A stretch of DNA of 64,000 bases, taken from NCBI RefSeq assembly GCF_038502225.1, contig NC_091372.1, positions 7,118,257 to 7,182,256 on the forward strand. Direction: 5' to 3'. The stretch's first letter is position 1. The number at the start of each line of letters is the position of its first letter. The stretch comes from Cherax quadricarinatus (lineage: Eukaryota > Arthropoda > Malacostraca > Decapoda > Parastacidae). Below, piece after piece: positions 1 through 10,300 of the stretch. The notes under the pieces are model-generated. The model worked only from the letters and a program-made list of their open reading frames with translations, was not told the DNA's origin and did not search any database. The translations under genes were made by a program, and so were the position numbers.

Positions 1-208
1 GCAAAATCGCCGATGCGTAAACATCATCGAGACCGCTAACTTCGCGAGAGCATAATTCCGTAAGTTTTCCATCAAATTTCATACTTTTGGTGTCATTATG
101 ATCGGGAAAAGATTCTCTATCTTTTCATAAGAACAAATAATTTTTTTTTTTGAAATTTGGCCGACCCTGAGAACAAGTTTCTGAGAGGGCCTGTCAACCC
201 TGAAAGGG
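1..208. mobile_element. piggyBac-type MITE (family 1), right part
   Basis: The stretch matches the right half of the full copies at 4062-5128, 39883-40946 and 48486-49557, including the segment mentioning cgagaccgctaacttcgcga and the T-run before the end. It ends in an inverted CCCTTTCAGGG followed by TTAA at 209-212. The left part lies outside the window. It is non-coding and most like the variant copy at 53217-54291. Confidence 0.75.
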
Positions 209-212
209 TTAA

Positions 213-287
213 AAAGAGAAACTTTTGTTTTTCTTTTAAGGTCGCCCTGCCTCAGTGAGATGCGGCCGGATTGTTGAAAAAAAATTA
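213..287 (+). mobile_element. LINE-A-derived 3' tail
   Basis: It contains the recurrent tail 'cttttgtttttcttttaagg' followed by a 'cctgcctcagtgagat' block and an A-run. The same tail ends the LINE-A-derived copies at 43297-43612 and 36160-36235. The MITE to its left inserted at a TTAA within this family. Confidence 0.55.
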
Positions 288-465
288 TGATTAGTGATCT
301 AATAAAAGCAGGTTACCTAAATCTGTTATGAAAGGTTTATCTGTACATGATGCTGATAAAAAGTATTAAAATACACAAGACTTGTCATTCTTAGGTATGT
401 ATACCATCAATACCCTACTAATACCTGTGTTAAGGTAAGCAATAAGATAACTTTTTTAACACACA

Positions 466-640
466 GGCTGTCTTTTACCAAGGTTGGACGACCCAAAAAA
501 GGATACACATCCAACGTCACTCATTCAATAATTGTCTTGCCAGATGTGTACAGGCACCACAATACAAATGATCTTTCAAACTACAGCATCCCTACTCCTC
601 CTTCAGAGTGCAGGCACTGTGCATCCCACAATTAGGACCC
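466..640 (-). mobile_element. LINE-A 3' UTR fragment
   Basis: Reads as a diverged reverse complement of the LINE-A 3' end: a 'ccaaggttgg...gacccaaaaaagg' block, then 'cttgccag', then 'cctccttcagagtgcagg'. The same order occurs at 10970-11130 and 59030-59190. No coding sequence is left. Confidence 0.6.
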
Positions 641-734
641 AGATATGTATTAAACTGAAAACTTTTCAACAGTCTTCACAAAAAACCATAGGCTTAGAAT
701 ACTGGAAAATATTTTCATAAATGCAAAAAGGCCT

Positions 735-1862
735 GCACTTGATATGATTAATCTTAATTAATTAATTAATAGCCCTTTTCTGCTGCAGAAAATGCACATC
801 TGGCAAATCTAGGAATAGTGATTCAACACCTAAATAAGGAGTCATTCATAACACTGCACACTGTGTACGTCAGGCCCGTACTGGAGTATGCAGCACCAGT
901 ACGGAAGAAACCCACACCTGGTCAAGCACATCAAGAAATTGGAGAAAGTGCAGAGGTTTGCAACAAGACTAATATTGAAGCTAAAGGGAATATGCTATGA
1001 GGGGAGGTTAAGGGAACTCAACCTGATGAGATTGGAGGACAGGACTAGGGGGAAATATGATAACAACATACAAAATACTGAGAGGAATTGACAAGACTCA
1101 CAAAAACGTAATAACATGATTGCAAACAAACTGTACCATGGGTGGGGTTATAACCCATGATCACAGAGTCTCAAAACTCCAGACCGATGAGTTAGCCACT
1201 GGGCCAGCTAGCTTCAATAAGATTCATCTAACTAGGTATATTTCTACACCACAGGAAAGTTAGCATAGGCACCACTGTGACCACAAATGTAAGTTTTTAC
1301 AGACGAATCTCCAGCTAGCATGGCTGTGATGAACTCCAGCTCAAGTCCCGTAACAAACTCTAGCTCAAGTCCCCTCAAAGCCGCTCTGAGGGAACTTGAG
1401 CTAGAGTTTGTTACGGCTATGCTAGCTGGAGATTTGTCTGTAAAAACTTGCATTTGTCGTCACAGTGGTGCCCATGCTAACCTTTCCATGGTGTAGAAAT
1501 ATGCCTGGTTGGATGAATCTTATTAAAGCTAGCTGGCCCAGTGGCTAACATGTCGGTCTGGAGTTTTGAGACTCTCATCGCGGGTTCTAACCTCACCCGT
1601 GGTATGGTTAGGAATTGACAAGGTGAACAGGGACAGTCTGTTTCAGAGATGGGCAGTTGAAAGAAGGCATAACTGGAAGCTGAAAACTCAGATGAGTCAA
1701 AGGGATATTAGGAATTATTTTTTCAGCCTTAGAGTTGTCAGGAAGTGGAACAATCTAGAGAGTGAAGTGGTAGAGGCAGGATCCATACATAACTTTAAAA
1801 AAAGGTATGACAAGGCTATTGTAGCTGGGAGAGTGGACCTAGTAGCATTTAAATCAGACTAA
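735..1862 (+). pseudogene. LINE-B (CR1-like) RT C-terminal remnant
   Basis: Two blocks of a non-LTR reverse transcriptase C-terminus lie on the plus strand. At about 820-1085 the translation resembles ESFITLHTVYVRPVLEYAAP and [18 protein letters not shown], with frame changes. At 1610-1862 it resembles GIDKVNRDSLFQRW and RVVRKWNNLESEVVEA and ends at a stop. A foldback element (1136-1602) separates them. The same C-terminus occurs on the minus strand at 10702-10950. EN and the RT catalytic core are absent, so this is a 5'-truncated dead copy. Confidence 0.75.
1136..1602. mobile_element. Foldback element with tRNA-like ends
   Basis: Two arms of about 230 bp, at roughly 1136-1365 and 1375-1602, are inverted copies of each other and meet at a short loop near 1370 (AGCTCAAGTCCCCTCA against TGAGGGaACTTGAGCT). 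The outer part of the right arm reads like a tRNA gene: TGGCTAACATGTCGG resembles an A box and GGTTCTAACC resembles a B box. It sits inside a LINE-B remnant. It is probably an inverted pair of a tRNA-derived SINE head or a foldback transposon; I cannot tell which. Confidence 0.6.
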
Positions 1863-2079
1863 AGTTAGATCTTAACTATAAAGGTAACAGAATGGTCCCT
1901 TGAGTTACAATATTAACCCATTCCAGAAGATGTACTGTGCCTCAAAACTATTGTAACCCAAACCCCAAAATACATGATTTTATAGTAATTCACTCCGAGA
2001 TGCCAGAACACACAACCTCCCCTTGGATACTTTTTGTTTTATGGGTGGTAAGCACAGACTTCAGTCTGATATCTCCAGA

Positions 2080-3800
2080 GTCAGAGAAGACATGGCAGGC
2101 AGGACAGGCCAGAGCAGGCAGGGCAGGACAGACCCGAGCAGGGAGAGCAGGACAGACCAGGCAAGACAAGCCAGAGTAGGCAGGGCAGGTCAAGCCAGAA
2201 CAGCCAAGGCAGGCCAAACCAGAACAGGCAGGGCAGGTCAAGCCAGAACAGGCAGGGCAGGACAGCCCAGAGAAGGCAGGGCAGGACAGGCCAGAGAAGG
2301 CAGGGCAGGACAGGCCAGGCTAGAGAAGGCAGAGCAGAGCAGGTCAGATAAAGCAGGGCAGGCCAGGACAGGCCAGAGAAGGCAGGGCAGGACAAGCCAG
2401 AGAAGGCAGGACAGGACAAGTCAGAGTGGGTAGGGCTGGACAGGCCAGAGCAGGCAGGGCTGGACAGTCCAGAGCAGGCAGGGCAGGGCAAGACAGGCCA
2501 GAGAAGGCAGGGCAGGACAGGCCAGACCAGAGAAGGCAGTGCAGGACAGACCAGACTAGAGAAGGCAGGGCAGGACAGGCCAAGCCAGAGGCAGGACAGG
2601 ACAAGTCAGAGCTGGTAGGGCTGGACAGGCCAGAGCAGGCAGGGCTGGACAGGCCAGAGCAGGCAGGGCAGGGCAAGACAGGCCAGAGAAGGCAGGGCAG
2701 GACAGGCCAGACCAGAGAAGGCAGTGCAGGACAGACCAGACTAGAGAAGGCAGGGCAGGACAGGCCAAGCCAGAGGCAGGACAGGACAAGTCAGAGCTGG
2801 TAGGGCTGGACAGGCCAGAGCAGGCAGGGCTGGACAGGCCAGAGCAGGCAGGGCAGGGCAAGACAGGCCAGAGAAGGCAGGGCAGTACAGGCCAGACCAG
2901 AGAAGGCAGGGCAGGACAGACCAGACCAGAGAAGGCAGGGCAGGACAGGCCAGATCAGAGAAGGCAGGGCAGGACAGACCAGACCAGAGAAGGCAGGGCA
3001 GGACAAGCCAGAGAAGGCAGGGCAGGACAAGTCAGAGCAGGTAGGGCTGGACAGGCCAGAGCAGGCAGAGCTGGACAGGCCAGAGCAGGCAGGACTGGAC
3101 AGGCCAGAGCAGGCAGGGCTGGGCAGGCCAGAGAAGGCAGGGTAGACCAGGACAAGCCAGAGCAGGTAGGGCAGGACAGCCTAGAGAAGGCAGGGCAGGA
3201 CAAGCCAGAGCAGGCAGGGCATGACAAGACAGAGCAGGGAGGACAGGACAAGACAGGACAGAGCAGGGAGGACAGGACAAGACAGGACAGAGCAGGGAGG
3301 ACAGGACAGAGCAGGGAGGACAAGACAGAGCAGGGAGGACAGGACAAGACAGGACAGAGCAGGGAGGACAAGACAGAGCAGGGAGGACAAGACAGAGCAG
3401 GGCAGACAAGACAGGACAGAGCAGGAAGGACAGGACAGGACAGAGCAGGACAGGACAGGACAGAGCAGGACAGGACAGGACAGAGCAGACAGGACAGGAC
3501 AGAGCAGGGAGGACAGGATAGAGCAGGCAGGACAGGACAAGACAGAGCAGGCAGGACAGGACAGGACAGAGCAGGGAGGACAGGACAGGACAGAGCAGGC
3601 AGGACAGGATAGAGCAGGCAGGACAGGACAGAGCAGGGAGGACAGGACAGGACAGAGCAGACAGGACAGGATAGAGCAGGCAGGACAGGACAAGACAGAG
3701 CAGGCAGGACAGGACAGGACAGAGCAGGGAGGACAGGACAAGACAGGAAAGAAAATGCATGGCAGACAGGACACAGCAAACAGGGCAGGACACAGCAAAC
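2080..3800. repeat. 1.7-kb T-poor G/A/C minisatellite
   Basis: Degenerate units of about 19-24 bp built from gacaggccagagaaggcagg and gacaggacagagcaggga fill the whole stretch, with almost no T on the plus strand. A larger unit recurs: the phrase tagggctggacagg starts at 2431, 2617 and 2801, giving a 184-186-bp higher-order period. After about 3225 the shorter GACAGGACAGAGCAGG form dominates. Long open frames on both strands are a by-product of composition and are not genes. Confidence 0.95.
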
Positions 3801-3874
3801 AGGGCAGGACAGGACAGACCATTAACTCAATGTTTCAATATCAATATAGTTTAAAAAATATGCTTGTATTACCA

Positions 3875-3960
3875 CAACAGCAATTTCCCACCAAGGTAGA
3901 GCAACCCAAAGAAAACACCATCACCAGTCTTTCAGTAGCTACCTTACTAGACATGCAAGG
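3875..3960 (-). mobile_element. LINE-A 3' tail fragment
   Basis: Short diverged reverse copy of the tail motif (ttcccaccaaggtagagcaa, then aaccatcacc-like sequence), as at 7385-7480 and 10975-11040. About 100 bp of unassigned A/T-rich sequence follows before the next MITE. Confidence 0.45.
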
Positions 3961-4061
3961 ATATCACAATTATTACACAGTAAACCCTCAATATGATGGA
4001 CTTTTAAAATTATCGGCAAAATCCACTGGGTAAATTGTAGTTTTAAATCCTTTATTTTTAA

Positions 4062-5128
4062 CCCTTTGACTGTCAAGGCCGTATATATACGTCTTACGAG
4101 GTACCATGTTTGACGTATATATACTCATAAATTCTAGCGGCTTCAAATCAAGCAGGAGAAAGCTGGTAGGCCTACATATGAGAGAATGGGTCTGTGTGGT
4201 CAGTGTGCACCATATAAAAAAATCCTGGAGCACGCAGTGCATAATGAGAAAAAAAAACTACAGCTTTTTTTTAATTAAAATGCTGACTATGTGGTCTATT
4301 TTGTATAGTATTTATGATTGTATTCTCGTTTTCTTGGTCTCATTTGATAGAATGGAAAACATATTATAGTAATAGAGGTGATTTTGATTGATTTTACTAT
4401 AAAAAGAATCTGGAAATGGAGCTCAAAGTATGGGAAATGTTTGATTTTTGCCGATGTTCAAAAGTAAACAAATGATGTCATTGTCCAATAAATGTCCAAC
4501 TAGCCATTCTAATATGCAGTCATGAATGGGTTGATGTTATTTATACAATTATTACAGTATTGCAGTAGTCTGCATAACAGTAAATCTTCTATTTTTTGTT
4601 TGAATAAAAATTCAAAATAGAAAGCAAGAGTAATATCAGAGGGGCCTGGAGACGTGACTGATGAACGAAGAAAATGTCATTTTAGAGCCAGGAATGTCTG
4701 CATTGTTCATTCTGGACCTTATTTTGAAATTGTCATACTTTTTAATTTTTGTGAAATTGGCCAAATTGCAAATTTCTGACCACGTTATTGGGTAGTTGAA
4801 ATCGGTAAATGGGCAGTTTCTTGTACTCAATCGATAGAAAAAATGAAGTTCTAAAGAAATAGCTATGAGTTTGGTCGACTGGAACAATGAAATTAGCCGA
4901 AAATAGGGCTCAAAGTGGGCGAAATCGCCGATTTGTAAATATCGCCGAGGTCGCTAACTTCGCGAGAGCGTAATTCCGTCAGTTTTACATCAAATTTTGT
5001 GTTTTTGGTGTCATTACAATCGCGAAAAGATTCTCTATCATTTCATAAGAAAAAATATTTTTTTTTTTTTTTTAAATTTTGCGACACCAGGAGACACTTC
5101 AGGATTAGGGGTTGCGACAGTCAAGGGG
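4062..5128. mobile_element. piggyBac-type MITE, family 1 (1067 bp)
   Basis: Starts CCCTTTGACTGTC and ends GACAGTCAAGGGG, flanked by TTAA at 4058-4061 and 5129-5132, the target duplication of piggyBac transposons. Inside the left end is a cgtatatatacg block and 'attctagcggcttcaaatc'; the right half has the cgctaacttcgcgagagcg block. No transposase is encoded. Its left 200 bp resembles the left end of the piggyBac element at 63088, so it is probably mobilised by that family. Confidence 0.85.
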
Positions 5129-5217
5129 TTAATGTTTATTGCAATACGTCTGGAAACTGGGTGTAGAGTACTATATTAAGGTATACTACAGTAGGAGTTG
5201 TTTTCTAGTGCTATGTA

Positions 5218-6922
5218 CAGTAGGCCCCTACTTCACAATGATTCACTTTACAATGTTTTGCCAATGCAGTTTTTTTTTTCAATTATACGCAGTCTTCATT
5301 TATTCAGGGGGCTGTAGGGCAAATTGCCGTGCGCGCTCACTCAAAAATCAAAAAATTATGGAACTTGAGTTATATATACCGAAAAATAGCTCAACTCTTT
5401 GGCAACACAATGGTACCAGAATGAAAGTTCTACGACGTTTCTACAAGAAATTATAGTCATTTATATCAGGTATGGTGACGGTGATGTGGGTAGCGAGTCT
5501 GCTCACGGCCCGTATATTTTTTGGAGTTTTTTCCTTGTTTTTTATCGCTTTTTCTTGCATTATTCTTTCTAATATAATAATTGACTATTTGGCATCATAT
5601 AAGAGTAGGCGGAGGTTATACGTAGACTTAGAGACAACCAGGAACCAGATGGGAACGCTCGGCAGTGTTCCCGGTCCAGAGAGCCAGGAGAAATCTCTTC
5701 ATTATTACGCTTATATATCAACTCTACGGCTTATTTGTCTATCAAAATTGATCTAATATGATATAATAAACACTATAAATAACATACAAACATGTTTTAT
5801 ACTCTAGACTGAATAAAATAGGCCATAATATGACGAGAGATAATCGGGAATATTTCGATAAATAATGAGTTACTCCTCTCCATGTCGTATTCTTTGGTCT
5901 CTGAGTAAGAGAAAACGGTGTTTTGAAGAGGATAACTGCACTAGAACATCAGTTTACTAAGAAATACACCCAAACAAACGTGATTTTCGCGAATTTTTTT
6001 TTTTTTTTTGAGACGGGGGCCGGCCGGCGCTCCCGGCCGATATCTCGCAAGTAACTTATTCACCTAAAGTACAAAGTGCTTCCTTTATTACTTAATTAAA
6101 TGGAATAATATTCACAGAAATTGTAGAAGAATGAAGTCTCTTATTTCCCCCGTGTTCTTTTGGAAATATTCCAAATACTTTGGGAGTTATGTGGGAGTAA
6201 AGGGCAGATTTTTTTGCAATATTCCAGAAACTAACAAACTTTATTTTTTTGTGAAATAACGATAAGTTATTTAGAGGAGAGAACACGGTCAAAATTAGTA
6301 TTAGCATTGTTCTCTCGGCACCAAGTGTCCAAACAACCTTACGTAGCCCCATATAAGAATGACTTCAGGCACAAGGGAATTTTCAGTAAATCAGTCTTTT
6401 CTCAGTTATTGTTTGAGGTATATTTTTGATAAATATTTTCAAGAAAGAGTGAAAACACTTTGTCTTGTGCACCAAAACTGGAGAAAATCGAACAGTAAAC
6501 AAAAGAGTTACGAATTCTGCCCCACGGCCCCCTTTATTCAGACTTCCACAATAAATATGTTCATCACTCGCTATAAGATAAGGACAAAAATATTGTAACC
6601 CTTAAACTGTCCAAACGTAGAGCTACGTTATATTTTACATGCTTTCAAATGTAAAAAAAAAAGGTAGATTTACGTTCGGAGCGCTACGCACGTGAACGTA
6701 GATCTATGTTTGGACAGTTTAAGGGTTAATACAAGGAACGTGTGCACTGTATATACATTTTTTAGGCCTAACTCTATTGCTCACTAATATATCAAAGTGT
6801 AAACATGTTAACAGGCTTTTACATGCATTTGAATGTGAAAAAATGCTGTTTCACTTTACAGCAATTTTTACTTTACAGCAGTAGTCCAGAGCTTAATCTG
6901 CTGCATAAACAGAGCCTGCCTG
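5218..6922. mobile_element. Possible TA-flanked DNA transposon, non-coding
   Basis: The left end CAGTAGGCCCCTACTTCAC and the inverse of the right end CAGGCAGGCTCTGTTTATG are weakly similar, and both abut TA. Both ends carry 'actttaca' blocks. That would fit a Tigger/mariner-type element of 1.7 kb, carrying a smaller MITE at 6599-6725. Internal open frames (for example 5472-5756) show no family I recognise. The boundaries are uncertain. Confidence 0.35.
6599..6725. mobile_element. piggyBac-type MITE, family 2 (127 bp)
   Basis: Terminal inverted repeats of about 23 bp start CCCTTAAACTGTCCAAACG on the left, with the matching inverse on the right. Flanks are GTAA and TTAA, so one side of the duplication has decayed. 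Relatives lie at 30463-30651, 39751-41108 and 42545-42622. Confidence 0.75.
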
Positions 6923-7181
6923 TAGTTCAAATTTTTGACATTCTGATTTAACTGACGCTCGGACAATCCCCCTCATTAGTCTGTTATATCAAGGTTTTTT
7001 GCGTATTTAATATTCTAAATAAATGTACAGACCACAGTACAGCACAGATGCTTCTGGAAAAATTCAATAAACCCTAAATATAATTTTCTAAACATCAATA
7101 AATATTCAAGATACATTACTTCAGAGGCATCTGAAGTTAATGAATGAACAGGTATATTCTGTAAATACAGATAAGAGTTAC

Positions 7182-7327
7182 CTGTCGATCCTCCTCCTCC
7201 TCCTCCTCCTGCTGAACTTCTGGTACGTAGAAGTCATCCTGGCGAGCAAGGGGACCTATAAAGATGATCTCAGACCTCTGATTATCGTACACCTCGAGGA
7301 ATGGATGAGCACATAAACTACGCAGCT
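7182..7327 (-). CDS. TEX264: TEX264 coding exon 4 (ends in acidic run)
   Basis: The acceptor TTTTCAG precedes 7327. The exon encodes [20 protein letters not shown] and [17 protein letters not shown], then QQ and six Glu from GAG codons. The donor GTAACT follows 7182. The GAG/CTC run (7187-7210) is a potential slippage site. The next exon is not visible in 1-7181. Confidence 0.88.
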
Positions 7328-10300
7328 CTGAAAACAAGAAATTTACCTTGTAATAAAAATTTCTTAATACACAATACATATTTTAACACATCAGCCATTT
7401 CCCACCAAGGAAGGGACACCCAAAGAAGGAAATTAATTCACCGTCATTCACTCCCTGGCTATCTTTTCAAAAGTGCATCAACATAACTCTTAACTCTACA
7501 TCCACCACCAAATAAGGTATAAGCAGGGAGCAACACAGCTGTATTAAATATTCTCAATGACTGTATGGATCAGGTGAACATTACTCAACATTACATAATA
7601 GCATGTGCAGCCCTACTCTCAGATAACAAAACCTAGGTAATCCACTGGTTTCCTATTCCCAACATTGATATACTCAATAAATACTATAGTGGCATATGAT
7701 ATCCCCTAAACACAGTGAGGCTATATTGAAGCAGTTACCCATCTAGTATTGACTAAACTCAAAAGTTGTACATTAATTTTATGTAACACAAAAAAACATT
7801 ATTATTATCATAAATTAAAAAAACATATATCAATTTCTTAAGACCAAATTATATACTGTAGAATGATCAAGAATAAGTTTCCATATGAACTTATTAAATA
7901 CAGTGGACCCCCGCTTAACGATCACCTCCCAATGCGACCAATTATGTAAGTGTATTTATGTAAGTGCTTTTGTATGTGTATGTTTGGGGGTCTGAAATGG
8001 ACTAATCTACTTCACAATATTCCTTATGGGAACAAATTCGGTCAGTACTGGCACCTGAACATACTACTGGAATGAAAAAATATCGTTAACCGGGGGTCCA
8101 CTGTACAGTAAAAACCTCGATTTAATGGACCCAGTTTTAATGTAATTTGGATTTAATGTACAAAATCTGTGGTCATTTAATATCCTGAAATAATGGACAA
8201 GATACATTATATCCACTGGGCAAACTGACTTCAGATTTAAAGAACTTTGTCCATTCAATACAGAATCATCTGCTTTTTGTTGTGGTTTACTTGGTAAATT
8301 ATTTTTCTGTAATTAACAGCAAAGTTCATTAAATCCAGAATTATCCTTTCTGGTACTATCTTGGAAAAAAAAAAGCCTCATTCAGGTTTAACGGGCATAC
8401 ACTCCCTCCTATTAGTCCATTAAATCAGGGGTTCACTGTATCTTGCAACAAGACAGCAGTGAACTTCAAGTTCAGACAACACACCACCATTACTCAGCTC
8501 CTTTAACCTATTAAACTCACAAGTCCTTTATGCATTTTTATGTGCATTCTTTATCTACTGAAGTGATAATTCTTGCTCTGTTTGAAAACCATTCCAAAAA
8601 GGCTGTAACATAATGTATAAATCACTTCTGTATATGACTGATGAAAGCTGCAAAACAGGTTTCAGACATATGCTGCACATGTGTCTTACTTACCAACTTT
8701 TTGACAATGTACATTATACCACTTGTCATATGCCAATCCAGTCATCATGTAAAACTATTACTGTAACAGGTTTCTATATCATACTCGTGACAGTCCTGTA
8801 GAAAGGTATATCACTGGGGCAGCTGCAGTCTATCTACTTACTGTTGTACTGATCTTCCATTAGAACATTTAGTGCAAATATTAAATGCCCCAGTCACTGT
8901 CTGGCAGGGGCATAAAAAATGTTAAAATCCTCTGGTTTACAAACCAACATATTCACGAAGAGCAGGATACACCTTCATAACAGCCACAATGATGGAAATT
9001 GTACTGTTGAATGGGAAGGTTGTCTGGACTGCATGATCAATGGCTGGGAAAGTAGCAAACTCATAACCATTCTCTTCCAACAACTTCCGGTGTTCTGGTG
9101 TCACGGGGCTGCCATTTTCCGAGAGGATGACACCCACAATGTAGCGAAGTTTATGTGACTGTCTCTATAATGAAAATACATTATGATTTGTAGTTTCACA
9201 CAGAAATATGGATAAGTAATGCTGTTTAACTATAAAATATATGTTTTCACAATAAAAATATTACAGTACAAGAGTTAAGATGACATAAGGAATATATACT
9301 AAGAGAAATGTACCCTCAAAAGTTTCTTACCATTTTAGGATCATCATAGTACACTCCAATGGTACGATACTCAGGAAGAAGGGTATGGACTTGAGTAAAT
9401 AATGTTCCAGATTCCTTGTATGGACCACGGGCAAATTTGTAGGCAATATAAACCTCACCAATGTTGGGCCTGAAAGTGAGAATCATGACATTTGATACAT
9501 TTTTTTTTTTTTTTTTTTTATGTCTTTCTGAAATATGAATAAAATTACTTTTATGCATAAATTTAATTCATGATGATTACTGTTATTTCACTTATGGTAT
9601 AGGTTATATCAACATAGAATGAGAAAGACACACTTCTTCTAAGATCTGTTAAAAGTTAAATATGACTGTCTTGGTTACTGCATAACAAGAATAAAATCCA
9701 ATATTTAATACCACTTCTTTAAAAATAGTTTCACATTTGCTTTGCAATTTGTGCACTGAGTTTACCTCCACCACTGCCTCATCCAAGTCATTTCACTTTG
9801 TAACTACCTTGACACTAAAGGAATACCTCCCGACATTCCAATGGCTCATCTACATCTTAAGCTTACACCTATGATTCCTTATTCCTGGCCCTCTTAATTT
9901 AAACAGTCTATTAGTTCCCCTTAAGACTCTGTATGCCTTAATCATGTCCCCTTTGTGTCCTTATATCCCCCAAGGTTATCAGGTTCATTTCCTTAACCTT
10001 TTCTCATAGCACATTCCTCTCAGTTCTGGCACTCGCCTGGTTGCAAACCTCTGGACCTTTTTGAGCTTCCTCAGGTACTTAACCGAGTGTGAGCTCCTTG
10101 CTGGGACTTGGTACCATGATTGGCCTAACATGTGTTGTACACAAGGTTCTGAAGGCTTCTTTATTGACGTTTGAAAGGTTTGATAATTTTAAAATATGCC
10201 ACTGACATTATATGGTTAATGTGTATTTCTAGTGAAATGCTTAGAATTACATTTGCCCCAAAATCCTCTTCACTCTGATATTGGCAGCTTCTCTCTGCCC

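Noticed and set aside
2023..4033. Several long Cys/Pro/Leu-rich or Gln/Arg/Gly-rich frames
   Set aside because: They lie in the T-poor minisatellite and exist in overlapping frames on both strands, as composition predicts.
5472..5756. Small membrane protein of 94 codons
   Set aside because: Hydrophobic by A/T-rich composition, sits in a probable transposon, and has no recognisable family or splice context.
6092..6352. Last exon of TEX264
   Set aside because: The minus-strand frame has no acidic tail, no LIR-like motif and no fitting acceptor in phase 0 that I can see.
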